From: Antrodiella citrinella
Lineage: Eukaryota; Basidiomycota; Agaricomycetes; Polyporales; Steccherinaceae
Direction: 5' to 3'
Assembly (NCBI GenBank): GCA_004802725.1
Contig: SGPM01000050.1
Span: 51,038 to 115,037, forward strand
DNA length: 64,000 nucleotides
Part shown: positions 48,404-60,805 of the stretch, piece after piece
Layout: the number at the start of each line of letters is the position of its first letter
Position numbering within the stretch: position 1 is the stretch's first letter
Translations under genes and position numbers: made by a program
The notes under the pieces: model-generated
Told to the model about the DNA's origin: nothing
What the model saw: only the letters and a program-made list of their open reading frames with translations
Database searches by the model: none

Positions 48404-49470
48404 ATCTGAATTCCGTTGTTCTCCGTGGGACGAACGGTTTCGTTTTTCGAAACTTGCAGCTCGGAGCGGAGCATAACGTTGATTTCAGCAATTGTCTAAG
48501 GACGGACTCGGAACATTCGGGGATTGTTTTACATGCCATTCTCCTCTTCATTGCTTTGTTTATTGGTATGACATTCTTTTGTATTGGACATCCTTGGACT
48601 CGGACTCGGACTCGAAAACGAAATGTTCTCTATACTACTAGTACTATGCTACAACCTATGATTATGCCCTATGTCATTACCCATACCACACACCGTTCCT
48701 TACAGCGCAGACGTCATATAAGTAAGACTGACTGGCTCTGAATTCAACCACCAACGCGCGTTGTCATGGCGTACGAGAAATAACACTACGCAACATACAT
48801 ACAGTTACGTTCACTTTCGTCAAATATTGTGCTAGTTCAGAGGCCCAGCTGTGGTGATCTTCGTGGCGCGCAGTGTGGTCGCCGATCGGGTCGTACATTT
48901 GAGCGCCGATCGAATTGTTGGCACGGCTATCGCCGCGCTGTGGCCACTGGCACACAGCATGCCAACAGGAAAACACAACTTGAAGGTCGGTACCCACACA
49001 GTCGTTACAACTTACGTTGTTTTCTTTGATTGCCATGGTTTCCCTATTGTCAAACCACTGGCAAGACTTACAAGATCGAAACCATTCTTCCAGCTGTCAT
49101 GATACTACCACCGCGTCACAAAATACTCAGGCCGCTTACTTTACCTACCTAGTACCCAACAAAGGATCAAGCTTCGACAACCAACGGATTAGAGTGCGCA
49201 GAGATATTTTTAAACGTTTTGTTCTATCGAAGTATCAGGCGAGATGTTTCCAAATCTTGGGCCCGCTGACGGCGTCGGTACTGTGGTTGCCGTTGCCTCA
49301 ACGATCAAGAGCGCAAGCCATTCTGGTCGTCGGTGGCATAGTAGACAACACCCTTGGATGAAAATAATTTTTCGTGGGCCATGAGTCCAAGTATAAATCA
49401 GCCTGCGATGGATTCAATGTTTTCGTCGTCCTCGAGATCTGCCACTCGTTGAGTGGTTTCTAGGACGTCA
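48404..49470. other. Spacer, no supported gene
   Basis: This region contains three tandem GGACTC units at about 48596-48613. Overlapping open frames at 48764-49361 on both strands have no domain and are probably noise. Confidence 0.35.
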
Positions 49471-50373
49471 ATGGCTCTGATTTACCGCGGCGGTCGTCCC
49501 CAGTACGATGAGCGGTATGCGTCGGAGTTCGAAGGCATGGCGGTGCAGAGAAGGAAAGGTAAAGTGTCTTCGGACTCACGGTCAAATGTCAATGATTGAT
49601 ACTCACATTCTTGACCTTTTTAGATCGTCCCCGCCCACAACGCACTGAGAACGTCGTTCAGGTCAATTACAACTTGAACGTGACAAATGTGTATTCTCAG
49701 GCTCCTCCGCACTGCTGCGCCTTTGGATATCCAACACCACAGCCAACCTGTGAGAATGACTCGTTGCATTTTCAGCTGAAATATCTGATCTGAGTCCTGA
49801 CGTTTTACAGATTACGACCGTGGTTATGGAATGGCTCGGAATAGTGCAAATGTTCCTGCCAGAGTGGGTTATTGGCAGGAAGGCGATGGCTGGCATGAGC
49901 TTCCGTTCACACGAGTTGAAGAAACGGAGTGGGAGTACCCAGACTCATATGAGCAGGACCGCAGGCATCGATCTGTCGACGACAGGCCTCCGACGCCGTA
50001 TTATCCAGACAGTTCCGAAGGACGTGGCTATAACCCGGAGCCCGCTTACATGGCCAAGCCTGGTCCCTTGTCGATAATCAAGTCGTTGTTCGGGAAAGGA
50101 GACAGATACAGCGACAGTTCGTCGGGAAGCACAGTCTATCCTGCACGGGCAAGTTCATCGGACGCTTCACAGGCAGCGTGGGCCACGACGCGACGCCCCA
50201 GGACTCCCACCAGAGCCCGAGCTCTACAACATTACGAAGACGACCGTAGTGCAGTATCCTACGAGTGCAATTGTGGACACATCCCGCATTTGCCCGGCTG
50301 CGACCTGTACGAAGTTCCTCGTAAGCGCACCCGTCTTCGCCATCGTCGATCCCGGGACACTGAGGGGTGGTGA
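49471..50373 (+). CDS. Unknown Tyr/Arg/Pro-rich protein with short Cys/His end motif
   Basis: Three exons: 49471-49558, 49624-49749 and 49811-50373; splice sites are canonical and the phases agree. The start MALIYRGGRPQYDERYASEF is followed by a possible short fold NVVQVNYNLNVTNVYSQAPP and HCCAFGYPTPQPTYYDRGYG. The middle is disordered with DRPPTPYYPDSSEGRGYNPE. The C-terminus has YECNCGHIPHLPGCDLYEV, a compact C-x-C-x-H-x2-H-x3-C-like motif, and then a basic tail KRTRLRHRRSRD. It lies in the same orientation as the two paralogues upstream and shares their Ser/Pro/Arg composition, but sequence homology to them is not clear. No known function. Confidence 0.6.
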
Positions 50374-50937
50374 GGCGTCCGTTCTGGTTCTGCGACCTCT
50401 GTTCTCCTCATTCTGGCACCTTCCTTCTTTGTACTTTTAGTATGATGTCCTCCCAACCGACCAGTATCTCGATGTTCTGCGACAGTCATCCATGCTTCTC
50501 ATTCATCACTCCCTTGTAGTTTTAGTATACTGTCGCTCCGGCTGACCAGTAACTCCATTCTTATGCGACATTATGATTATGATTTATACCACTTCCGCAG
50601 TATGGACGTCATGGTGTGCTACGTTAACTATACTGCTTCAGGGATTGGCTAGTTTGCAGGTGGGTCCATTAACCATTCATATGCATAGCTCATTGCCATA
50701 TTCTAAGTCCCCACGAGTCTCGTGAATTGGCATCTCATCGCTATTGACACAGAACTTGAAGAGCCTCAGAGTCGGAAGTTGTAAAAAAAAAGTCATATCC
50801 GGGCACAACTGATGTCTTTCGGAAGGAGTATTTTCTGTGGACTGTTTTGAATTCGAACGGAAGACGTACATGATAATGATGATCCAAGCTATACAGAAAC
50901 ATTGCGACATTAGCATAGATACATTTAAAACCCTTAT
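50374..50937. other. Convergent spacer, no gene seen
   Basis: This is the shared 3' flank of two convergent unknown genes. The homopolymer (A)9 at about 50783-50791 is the only low-complexity tract seen. Confidence 0.4.
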
Positions 50938-51925
50938 TCAGCGACTATAATGACGGTGCCTATCCTTATGAATCAATACATCGAGAGGGGTTGGGAAGAA
51001 AGTGTGGCAGGTACCGCACGTGTAATGGGTGGTGCGGACGTGGTGTTCGAACGCGTCCCGGTCATAGAAAGGTGGTTCGTTGCAAAACTCGATGCAACAT
51101 TCCCAAGGCCCAACGCTGAGTGGATGTATGGCGTGAGACAAGGGCGCTGAGGCAGCATCGTTCATATCGTTGCTGACAGAATCACATCTGTACCAACGTG
51201 GTGTGGGAATGACGACGACTGAAGCTTCATCCCGTTCAATCATTGATAAAGTGCTTGTGCGCGGTGAGCCTGCCGTAAGAGAAGTGGGGACTCTCCGCAT
51301 GGTAGAAGTTACTCCGTCGACCTGAGATCGGTTGGGGAGGAATGGAGGAGGAATGGGTTGATGAGTGTTGTAATATACAAAACCCTTCAACTTGGCGGCT
51401 CTGGGGAGATTGTAAAGCTGTCGAGTTATTTCATCGTATCGTGAAAGAGACCCTGCATCCCTATGCGTTCTCAGCCATCGAAAGAGCCACGAAGGAAGGC
51501 CGGAATCGTTCGGCGTTGTGGGGTTGAGGGAAACTTGGCCCCGCGATGTTGGATACACTTCGACTGTTTCGTTTGCAGAAAATCGGGGGCTCCGAGCTTC
51601 TCGTTCAATCGTATGGCAGTGACAGGACACTATTCAAGTTGTAAGACTTTAGCATAGCACGTAAATCGACATTTTTGTACTCACGGATGTGTAGTACAGC
51701 AGCGGTTCCGCAATAGCTCAGTGTAGAACACGGACACTGGATTATGAGGCTGGCCTTGGTGTCCAGTGGAACGAAAGCGCAATGGTCAAAATGAGACTTC
51801 AGATCGTTCGCGTCTAGTAAAATGTTGAGAGATAGTATGATGACGCAATGAGGGAACATACGAAGAGTATATTTTTCGAACGAGTCTGCGTGTGCATGAA
51901 TGGAGACTCGTAGCGGTACGCTCAT
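50938..51925 (-). CDS. C2H2-type zinc-finger protein of unknown role
   Basis: Three exons on the minus strand, starting MSVPLRVSIHAHADSFEKYT at 51925. The second exon (about 51812-51685) encodes NDLKSHFDHCAFVPLDTKAS and QCPCSTLSYCGTAAVLH, which contain Cys/His pairs. The long last exon holds RSPRFSANETVEVYPTSRGQ, a Trp-rich piece LPSWLFRWLRTHRD and a linker. The C-terminus has two finger-like units: WECCIEFCNEPPFYDRDAFE with HHVRTTH, and YTCGTCHTFFPTPLDVLIHK with a final H-x-H. The second unit, C-x2-C-x12-H-x4-H, is a good C2H2 finger. A DNA-binding role is likely but the target is unknown. It is convergent with the Cys/His-ended gene at 49471. Confidence 0.65.
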
Positions 51926-53137
51926 GGTTTTCACAAGAGATGCTTGTAGTAGAAGTGCGACAGTATATCTGGAGCTCTTATATACTGGACATGGGCGCGT
52001 AAGTCCAGCCTGAGAGTTCCCGCTGTCGAATATCGATACTCGAAGACAGTCTCGTGAATATTGCAGGATCCAAGAGGCTCCGAGTCGGCCAATGAATCTT
52101 CTTATTGGTTGCCGTCATGACGACTAGAAGAGAGACGGTAGGCATCCATATAGAGGGTACAATTGCGTTGATTGTTGCCGATGCTGATTCCAAACAAAAA
52201 GGCTAGGGACAGTCAGTTGTGCGGGTTGTACAGGTACACGATCTGGCAGACAAAGGGATCGGAAGTTGCCGAAACGCTTGTCGCCACGGCGTCTAACAAG
52301 CCTGGACAGCCAAACTACAGCCCGCTTTTTTTGTCACAAAGGCATCTGGAAGCCATGACGATACTGCCCATAGGCTAAGATGCCCCGCTGCCCCTCCTGT
52401 TCTCAGTTCTGTACGCTTACTCACTGCCAGGCTGGCAGTGCCAGCAGTGTCAGTGCCACGGTCTAGCTTGTCGTTATTGTATGTGGTTTTCCTTGCGTCA
52501 CACATTGTGATTTCCGTTCCGTCTTTCGCAGGAAGATATGAACAATGACAGCCACTCTCCACTTTATGTGAGTCCCGATACTCATTGTAATGCATACGGA
52601 AGTTGACTGTCATCCTACTTCTCGCAGATAAGACAAGCTTCCGAGTCCGTTCTTCCGATACAGAAAATGTGATTCCGTTTCGTTCCGAAACGTAGACTGA
52701 CTGTACTTGATGGCTTTCTCTTCCCGATCATTGGTCACTTGAAGACCTGGCTAGAAAGGCGAGGACATTACATTATCTGCTTTCTTGCCCTTCCCTTGTC
52801 CTGATACTTCTACTTGCAGCGATAGCTCCTGGATTCTAGAAGAAATATCCTTTGTGATGCATGTTGTATACTGGATTGGTGTATATGAGACCATGCACGA
52901 GGGTACATCATGTCCCGGATCGACCTGCCATGCCGATGCTCGCAGTCTGACGCTCATTACTTTACTATCGCTGCGTATTCTCAGAAGCAATCGTCTTGCC
53001 TAGACGATCTCCATGACGCTTCTTTACCTCAGCAGAGAAAGGGTAGGTGCATGATTCCGCGCTGATGCACAAGGTATATAAGGCTCACAACGGTCCCAAA
53101 CCACGCTGCACACCCACTCCGCTTCGACACTGGGACC
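51926..53137. other. Spacer without a recognised gene
   Basis: Several short open frames occur on both strands (51978-52193, 52293-52613, 52751-52990), none with domain or splice support. TATATAA-like sequence at about 51978-51984 may serve the minus-strand zinc-finger gene. Confidence 0.35.
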
Positions 53138-54507
53138 ATGGCAGTCTTGACGAACGTCAGCGGTTCTAGTCGCTCCACCCGTACTGGAAGTGCTCTTCCT
53201 GAGTACGAGACACTTAGCATCCCGGAGCAGGAATGGTGCAAATTTCAGCCGTACCTTCGAGCACATGACCTCGAGCTTAGGTCTCGATACCAGCCGGGGT
53301 GGATACCATCGTGGAAGGGTACAAATAAGAACCCAAGGGATTGCGACGATGGCCCGCCTCGCTCTGCAGTGAGTCTTTTCCAACTGATTACTAATGTGAC
53401 GTTGGCGTGTTCATGATTATCTTATGCCAGGTGTTTGCAGAGATCGATGCCAAATTGTCCAATGACAAAATGGTTACAGTTAAATATGTATCGTCGTGCA
53501 TGCATCCAAACGAAGTCAGCGTTGTCGAATATTTCAACAGTCCCGATCTAAGGAAAGATCGGAACAACCATTGCATTCCCCTCGTTCTGGAGCCGTTGCA
53601 CCATTCAAAGGACACGTCTTTCCTCGTCTCTCCTCTGCTTCGAACATACGACAATCCTCGCTTCAGTACTATTGGCGAGTTTGTGGAATTCATTGATCAA
53701 TCCTTCAAGGTAAGGTGGAGTCTTTGTTTTGTTCGCTCTTTTACTGAATCATGTGCTATGCTTAGGGACTGAACTTTATGCACGATCACAATGTCGCATA
53801 TCGGTACGCGTAATGCTGGAGAGGTACTGCTTAGATGAATCTAACGTTATTCGCACAGATGTGCGACCATGGAACTAATGATGGAGCCGGCACCACTCTT
53901 CCCAGACATGTTCCATCCACTTGCAACCGACAGGTCTCGCGACCTCAAGCATCGTGCTCGGCGCACCACCCGTACTCGCAAACCCACGAGATATTACTTC
54001 ACCGATTTCGGCAACTCGGAGAAGTACAAGACTGACACAGAGCGGACGGCGAGCCCGTTGCTAGGACTGAGCAAGGAATTACAACCTCCGGAGTTCAAAC
54101 AGTCGAACGAGCCGCGCGATCCATTCCCCACGGATGTCTACTACCTCGGCTTGATGTTGCGCCGAGAACTGTTGGAGGTAAGCCGTGCTTCTGGCTCGTA
54201 TCGAGATTCGACACGCGGAAGACTGACCGTGGAGCGGCAGAAGTACCACGGACTGGAATTCCTGGAAAGCTTAGTTAGAGATATGACCGAGGAAGACCCG
54301 GCGGCACGACCCACCATGCAGGGCGTCGTGAAGATGTTCGAGCACATTCGTGCCGCACTCTCAAGACCCACATTGCGGTCGAGGCTCATTCGTAAGAACG
54401 AAGCAGACCGAAGCTTCCTGGTTCGCATCTCGAGACAAGTGCAACATGCGTTTCGCACGATGGAGTACAAGATGAGGGGATTAGATCCCATTCCGACCCC
54501 GGCATGA
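53138..54507 (+). CDS. Protein-kinase-like protein, probable pseudokinase
   Basis: Four or more exons from MAVLTNVSGSSRSTRTGSAL (53138) to DPIPTPA (54507). The N-lobe has GWIPSWKG, the lysine in MVTVKYV, and HPNEVSVVEYF. The C-lobe has PLLRTYDNPRF then GEFVEFIDQSFKGLNFMHDH. The catalytic loop should read H-R-D-C-x3-N, but the splice at about 53798/53860 yields NVAYRCATMELMMEP: the catalytic Asp and the Asn are missing and His is Tyr. The metal motif YYFTDFGNSEKY is kept, as are the PTDVYYLGLML helix and DMTEEDPAARPTM. This pattern fits a pseudokinase of the large Agaricomycete kinase-like families. Whether it still binds ATP cannot be told from sequence. Confidence 0.78.
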
Positions 54508-54979
54508 TGCATCAGCCGTGCGTTGTCCTCGTATTCTTGTACAGAGGTGGGCCAGTGGCGTGTTGTCCGCACGTCCATTCAGCTAGTCAGTGCGCTGCGC
54601 GCACAACCGAATGTGCCCTCGATTCAACGATGCATGCACTACTTTTATTCCTACTAGTGATCCTAATCGAGATGGCGAATTGCAGTGGTAGCTCTAATAC
54701 GGAGCGAGAGAAAGAAAAGCATGCCTCTTTTGTAAGCTTCTTCAGAGACGATGAAACAGGTCTGTGCGTCATTCGTATCTGATACCCCATATCTTGGCCT
54801 CAGAAGTCGAAAGCAGGGAAGTCCGCGGTGATGTGATTGTGCTTCGAAGCTCGTCGCAATCATGAGAGGGAATGCATAGACCTCAGCGAACGTCAATGAG
54901 AGATCACAACGAACTGAGGGAAATATGAGTCTTCTCTCTCTCGATGTGGACTTCGGAAATTACTCACGATGTCTGATCA
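54508..54979. other. Convergent spacer, no gene seen
   Basis: 3' flanks of the pseudokinase and of the zinc-knuckle gene. No gene seen. Confidence 0.4.
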
Positions 54980-56116
54980 CTAAAACGACACCACCTTCGC
55001 AGGCTTCACGGCGGGAACCTTTCCGAAGGTTTTGACGACGCCAGAATGCGCTCCTTGTTTTACAGCCTGCATGCGTTTGAGTCGATCTTCCCCCTTCTCC
55101 TCTTTGCTGACCTCAGCTGTTCGTCTCTTGAAAGAATGGAAGTCATCCTCATCTGCGCCGACTTCATGACCAGTACCGACAAACAGCTTCGCTGACGCTA
55201 CCTCTGTAAACAGTAAGACCAGCCGCGTGAGAAATCGACTTGTAAGACGCATAGATGAGCTAGCCGTCGTACCTTGCTTTCTCAGGTCACAGTCTTTGGC
55301 CAGGTGGCTCGTCTGGCCACAGAGCTTACAACTTCCGCCGTTGGGGTACACACCCTTCTCCGCATTCTTTGGACAGGAACCGGCAAGATGACCGGTACCA
55401 GAGCAAACAAAACACGAGGCGAAGGGAAGCGGTTTCGCTGAATCTACAGGTTTAGGACACCTTGAGAGGTTGTGTTTCTTCGATCCGCACCTGTGGAAGA
55501 AAAATGGTCAAACTTTCGGGTGTAATTGTCTTGGAGAGAGTAACGTACCGATAACAGATACCAACTGCGGACCTGTTAGAACGTCTTTTCCCTCCTTCGG
55601 CTCCCTCGCCGTCTTCACCAATTACCATAGCTTTCGGACAGTCCCTCGCAGCATGGCCCGTCTCTCTACAGGCAAAACAAGTCGTATCGGCGTGCCTCAT
55701 ATCCAGTCGTTTAACGCGTCTCTGTTCCGAGGCAAATTTACGAGCATCTGCATCTATGGAGAACATGAGTTGAGCAGCAAAACCGAACCGCTAAGAAACG
55801 CACCTTTCCCTCCTCTCTTCTCAGATGGTTTCCTCTCCCCCCTCTCAGGCTTCTTGGAGAATTGTGGCATGACGGAGCTCTCATCTCCGCCGCCGCCCCC
55901 GAGCGCAACCTCTCCTTCGGCAGATGGCTCGCCAGTCCATTCTCCAGCCCGAGGTCCATAGAATCTGCGCTTCTGGTCTGGTTGCACCTCTTGCGAAGTT
56001 GAGGGTTCTGAGATAGAGGAAGGCCCGGCTTTCGTGTTATCGTCTAGCTGGTCGTTGTCGCCGAACCCAGCTTGCACATACGTGCGTTTTCTGGCGACGT
56101 TGGTATACCTTGTCAT
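54980..56116 (-). CDS. Four-knuckle CCHC zinc-finger protein, ZCCHC9-like
   Basis: It starts MTRYTNVARKRTYVQAGFGD at 56116, with an acidic, Gly-rich disordered N-terminus (EGEVALGGGGGDESS) and a basic helix KFASEQRRVKRLDMRHADT. Four CCHC knuckles follow: CFACRETGHAARDC; CYRCGSKKHNLSRC (split by an intron); CFVCSGTGHLAGSC; and CKLCGQTSHLAKDC. All four keep C-x2-C-x4-H-x4-C. The linker PKNAEKGVYPNGGSCKLC is diagnostic of ZCCHC9-type proteins, which are nucleolar RNA-binding factors. The C-terminus is Lys-rich (SKEEKGEDRLKRMQAVKQ) and ends VKPAKVVSF. A ribosome-biogenesis or RNA-surveillance role is inferred from relatives. Confidence 0.88.
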
Positions 56117-56220
56117 GGTGAATAGTGTAGTGTATGTAGCAGATCCTTGAGATGTGGTCGGAAGGAAGAAAATGTGATGATATAGGCGCGCGAAAACGGG
56201 CCGGCGTCCCAATGCTTTTG

Positions 56221-56240
56221 GAGAGCTCGAGAGAGCTCGA
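56221..56240. repeat. Perfect 10-bp tandem duplication upstream of ZCCHC9-like gene
   Basis: GAGAGCTCGA occurs twice in direct succession, about 105 bp upstream of the ATG at 56116. Each unit includes palindromes (GAGCTC; CTCGAG across the junction), so it could be a protein-binding site. Function is unproven. Confidence 0.6.
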
Positions 56241-56386
56241 GTAAGCCGTGAAGAAATTATGATGCAGCGATTTATTAACATATCGACGTGGATGATACCA
56301 TACATAAGTTAGATACGGGTCCAATAGCAGAGAACGACAACAGCGTTCCAGCGAACAAAAGAATTACAGATATAAGTTAGGCTGAA

Positions 56387-59300
56387 TCACCGGCTGAAGC
56401 GTCCACGGACCCACGACCAAACGGTGGAAGAATGAAACGTAATCCAACTCCAAGCGTCCTCCGCAAAGGATTCAAAATAGAGGTTATTCCAAGTGGCTTG
56501 CGATTCGACTGAGTGTTCTGTCCATGTGAATCGAAGGACATCTTTTACAGTGAGAAGGCCTGCCAACGCGCCGTGATCTTCGACCAAGATAACACGAGGG
56601 CTAGACATACTTTTGTAAGACATCAAGGATAGTAGAATGTATTATAACACTCACCCCATCCGCTTGAACAATTGCATAGCGATCTCCAGCGGAAGTTGCG
56701 GGGCTACTGTCAGAGGAGTCTAGACCAGCAAAGTTAGGTCAACGCATATCGAGATGATAGATATGTATACACGCACTTGATTCACCCAAGGCCACAATTT
56801 GACAACATCAGGTGTGGCGGTACTCTCCACAATTTCGGTAGCAATGTCTTCGTCCATACCGACTCCCGGTGCTGCACCAGTACCAGAGAACTCGACATCG
56901 TCGTTGTCATCGGGATCTGCGGCGAAAGAACATTGGGTATCCGAGGTAACATCGTGCACCTTCCGTGCCTTTTCTATAGCGTGTATTGAGGACAAATGAG
57001 GCACACGCAGGATAAAAAGTCGTTTTCTGCTCACCAAGAACGTATCGTAGCTCATCCCCGTCGATATAGCCAAGTAGCGTTCGTCGTCCATCAGCCGAAA
57101 CAACAGGGTACCCCTTCGCCGTGGTATGTTCGAGTCTTTCCTCTATATAAAGCCAGGCACAATAAGCGAGGATAACAATACATGATGTAGACGATAACTT
57201 ACCAATCCGATGAACGGTCAAACCTGTTACCGGTAGCGTGGATAGATCCGTTCTCATCACCCTCGCCACTACAGGTATATCAACATCCTGTCCGAAGAGA
57301 AAGGCGACGATTACTTACCAGAGACATTATACTGATGATCATCCTTTTCCAAGAACGGGTATCCATTGAATCGAATTGCCTCATCCGCAATACCGGTCAC
57401 ACCAAGGAAATCACCAACGAACTTCGTCACCAGGAGCACGATCTGTAACAGTGTCAGTAGTGACCAGTTTTTTGGCATATTGAGCACAAACCATAGTTGG
57501 TAGAATATAGGTGAGCGCGCCTGTCAGCTCGAACATGATGACTACGACTGTCACAGTGATTCTCATCACACCGCTGCAAAGAGAAAATGAGCGAAAATCC
57601 GAAATGCGAGCATAGGTTGCATACCTCAAAGTCGCAGCCGCGCCAAGAAACGCGTAGGTACCGGGAGTGATGCATGGGATATCGGGCTTGCACACAGAGA
57701 AGATACCCAGCTGGGGATAAGCTCTGTTCAACAACGTCAGACATACATCACAAAATACTGGTATGTCCACTTACTGGTTGAGAGCTTTCACAAGAATGCC
57801 AATCATCCTCCCGAATGAAGCACCGATTGCCATGGATGGCACAAAGATACCGCACGGGACCTTGGATCCATAAGAAATGACGACAAGAAGGACTCGTATC
57901 AGCGTGGACAAAAGAAGTGTCACAGACATGGTCCATTGAGACGACGTTCTAAGGTGGTTAGCGTCAGCTAGTCCCTTGGGATCACCACAGAATCTTCAAA
58001 CTCACTGGCACAGGCCTCCATAGTCTCCACCACCGTCACATTCCCTGAACAAGACTGCCATACTTTCGGTCATGTCTATTCGAAGGAATCGGTTCCAGTA
58101 CCCGATAATTCCAGTGAGAGTAGCCAGTGCAATGGCTTCCGCTATTGGGTGACTGGACAAGTACTTGCGTCGAAATGCGGCGTATTGCATATTGAATTTG
58201 ACCATAAACGCGCCATACAAACCCTGAGTTTTGGTCGAGTAAGCGCAAGCGTGCTATGGAATATGAGAAACGGATTACCCCAAAGATACCCAGGATAATG
58301 AAGAACAGGATCTCGAAAAAATGCCAGTCTCGATCGTACGTGACCTGGAACAATACGAGCTTCCCGCTGCGATAAGGATTCATGGCCTATCAAGACGTGA
58401 GATACTCGTTTCTACGTAGACGGTCGCAGACTTACAGATAGCGTTACAGTTGCAACGAGAGCACAGAAGAAACTCTTCCACATCGTTTGAATGCTGAAGT
58501 TACTAGTCATTTCCTGGCAGACGAGCATCATTAGTAGGATTCTGTAAATCAATCTTCATCTCAGATATACCTCAATGGAGAATAGCACGCCACCAATGGG
58601 TGAACCGAACGCAACGGCGACTCCAGCAGCACTGGACGCTGTAATAATCTCTCTCATCTTGCCTGGCGTCTCTTTGAGAGACAGCACACGAGCATATTTG
58701 GGAAGTGGACGAACCTTGGCTTTGCACGAGTCGGCGGAATAAACCTGCCACCACAAATCCGACGCAGCATGCGACATGTACCGACGGACCTTCCTTTCCT
58801 ACTGACAGGCCGGACGCAATGACCAGCGGCTACATCATATCTCAGCTGCTTCCTGTGAGATCCTAGCAAGAGGGTACGCACCAACGTCAAGCTCTTGACA
58901 GCTAGAGTAGACAGCCCTAAGAACCCCTTCATGGTGAATCCCGCAATAATGCATTTGATCTCCGAGATTCCAGACCCAGCGGCGTACTTGGCCAAACGCT
59001 GCACAAGATGGGCAGCCGTGAAAGCGAAAGCTGCTGCGCAGATCACATATATGATGTACCGGGCGAAAGTCGACTGGCTCCAGGGATGCCAAGAATCACA
59101 ACCACCCTCATCTCCTTCAATCTCCCAGCAGCAAAATTGTTGGTTTAGCCACCACGCGTCGTAGCAGTACCCCATTTTGATATCTGAGAGCCATTCGGTG
59201 ATGATTGAAATCAGTGCAGCATTTACGCCAATGCACATGCCTGGCACAAACAAGCATATATAATCAAATTTGCGAATACTAAGCAACGAGAAGGTACTCA

Positions 59301-59669
59301 CCTATAAGACTGATGACGAACCAGCCCTGCCCTGCGCTCCCTATCCTCTGAATTTGCAGCCACCACCAACTTAACGACAACTTGGTCTGGTATCCATGAT
59401 GCCGGCTCTGCAACTGTCGAGCCTTTCGTATTCGTCTGTTCCTTTCGATTATAGAGTCTTGTATCCAATCTGGAACAACACGCTTGTATTAGACCGCGTC
59501 CCCTCGCAAAAGGTCACAAGTCCACGACGACACACCGATGGTCGTAAAATCTCGGTAGCGTCTGTGAACACGTTAGTGTATAACATTGTAAGAACACACA
59601 GAACACGCACTTTATGGGTTCGGGCTCATGTTGCCCATCGCTCCGTGAGCTAGAGCTAACGCCGTTCAT
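56387..59669 (-). CDS. CLC-type chloride channel/exchanger with CBS domains (Gef1/CLC-3-like)
   Basis: An intracellular chloride transporter involved in organelle ion balance. It starts [20 protein letters not shown] at 59669 and joins [20 protein letters not shown], the conserved cytosolic N-terminus of the CLC-3/4/5/Gef1 group. Pore motifs are [12 protein letters not shown] (anion site Ser), [13 protein letters not shown] (gating Glu) and [12 protein letters not shown] (then an intron and EMTSNF). Later helices include [34 protein letters not shown] and [20 protein letters not shown]. Two CBS domains close the protein: [18 protein letters not shown], ending [12 protein letters not shown], and [20 protein letters not shown] with [13 protein letters not shown]. 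An acidic loop separates them. Stop is at 56387-56389. More than ten introns; no frame break seen. Confidence 0.93.
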
Positions 59670-60264
59670 GGAGGTGCATGTAGGGAAGCAGACACCGCGA
59701 GCGCGCTGCTACTACTACTACAGTGACACTGCGCGTATGACGCCTAGTATTGGCGCCGGCGTCGCGTACGTGCCACCTGCCAGTGGTCACAACCACGACC
59801 CGCAGTGATCCCCTTCCTTCCTCCAACCTTCCTTCTGGCCACCATATGAAAAACCTGCAAAGGTGATCATGTTCTGTACAACATGACGAGCATAATCTGA
59901 GTTCTGCGAACAGGGAAGGCAAAGCGCAAGTCACACAATAAGACTACTAGTAAGCCTAAAGATTCACGATATGTCAGGAGCGCTTTCGGGTTGATTTCGA
60001 CGCGTCAACCCGCTGTACCGTCGTTCTCTGCCCTCCACGAAGACAGTCTCAATCGCAAAAACTAGCATTGTTCTTGTGCAAGCGTTATTTTCCCAACTTG
60101 TTCTTCGCCACGACTGGACATCCTCTACCTTAGCTCAGGTGCATTTAACGAGGACGAATCCGAGTTTCATCCGAATTCGGACAAGCAATTCGAATTCGAG
60201 CTGCTTGTCTTCTCTGCCGGCTGCACTGCTGAAGAGAGAGAGAACGGAGTTGCAACTAAGAAGC
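59670..60264. other. Spacer, no gene seen
   Basis: Upstream region of the CLC gene on one side and of a weak hypothetical gene on the other. No domain-bearing frame. Short TAC triplet run at about 59707-59720. Confidence 0.4.
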
Positions 60265-60805
60265 TATGGGAGTCATTGACAAAGACAATGGAGGATCCGC
60301 CTTCTGTAGCAGGTGTCCGTCTCTTTCTGCCTAGACATGCATATGCTCGTGTCGATGCCTGATCAAGCATGCTCCTGGCGAAGAAGACGTGCACACACGA
60401 CCAATTCCTAACAGCAAATACTCTCTCAGGATATGGGGGAAGCATCTCGAACAAAGCCGTCAATACTGCCTCGATTTTGTGGATACGAAGACGGAGGAGC
60501 CGGTGAACTTTCCGTTCGAATATGAGCTTTGGGTGGTGCCATGTCCTTCCGCCCGGCTGAAGACAGTCGAAGAAGCTCTGGGGCCATTAGACGGGATACC
60601 CGAGGGCGAACTGAAATTTCTTCTGTTTGAGGGAACAACATGCCGCCTCATACGACCTGGCAAGAGGTGCCTGTATTTCGAAGCACCTACTCGACCTCAT
60701 CCGGAAGCTGAGTCGGGAGAGCACGAAGACACCGTGTCTTCTGATGTCTTGTTTTTCTATTTCTTCGCTTCATATTGCAGCAAACTTCGTGGCACCATTG
60801 TATGA
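60265..60805 (+). CDS. Hypothetical small protein
   Basis: Modelled as two exons, 60265-60312 and 60428-60805, with phases that agree. The start is MGVIDKDNGGSAFCSR joined to IWGKHLEQSRQYCLDFVD, followed by PVNFPFEYELWVVPCPSARL and PEGELKFLLFEGTTCRLIRP. The second exon has protein-like hydrophobic/charged periodicity, but I recognise no domain. A further intron (GTGTCT...TTGCAG, about 60733-60779) would replace the hydrophobic end LFFYFFASYC and extend the gene into the overlapping minus-strand gene. The model is tentative. Confidence 0.35.

Noticed and set aside
48764..49361. Overlapping frames on both strands
   Set aside because: Neither has a domain, splice sites or a plausible start context.
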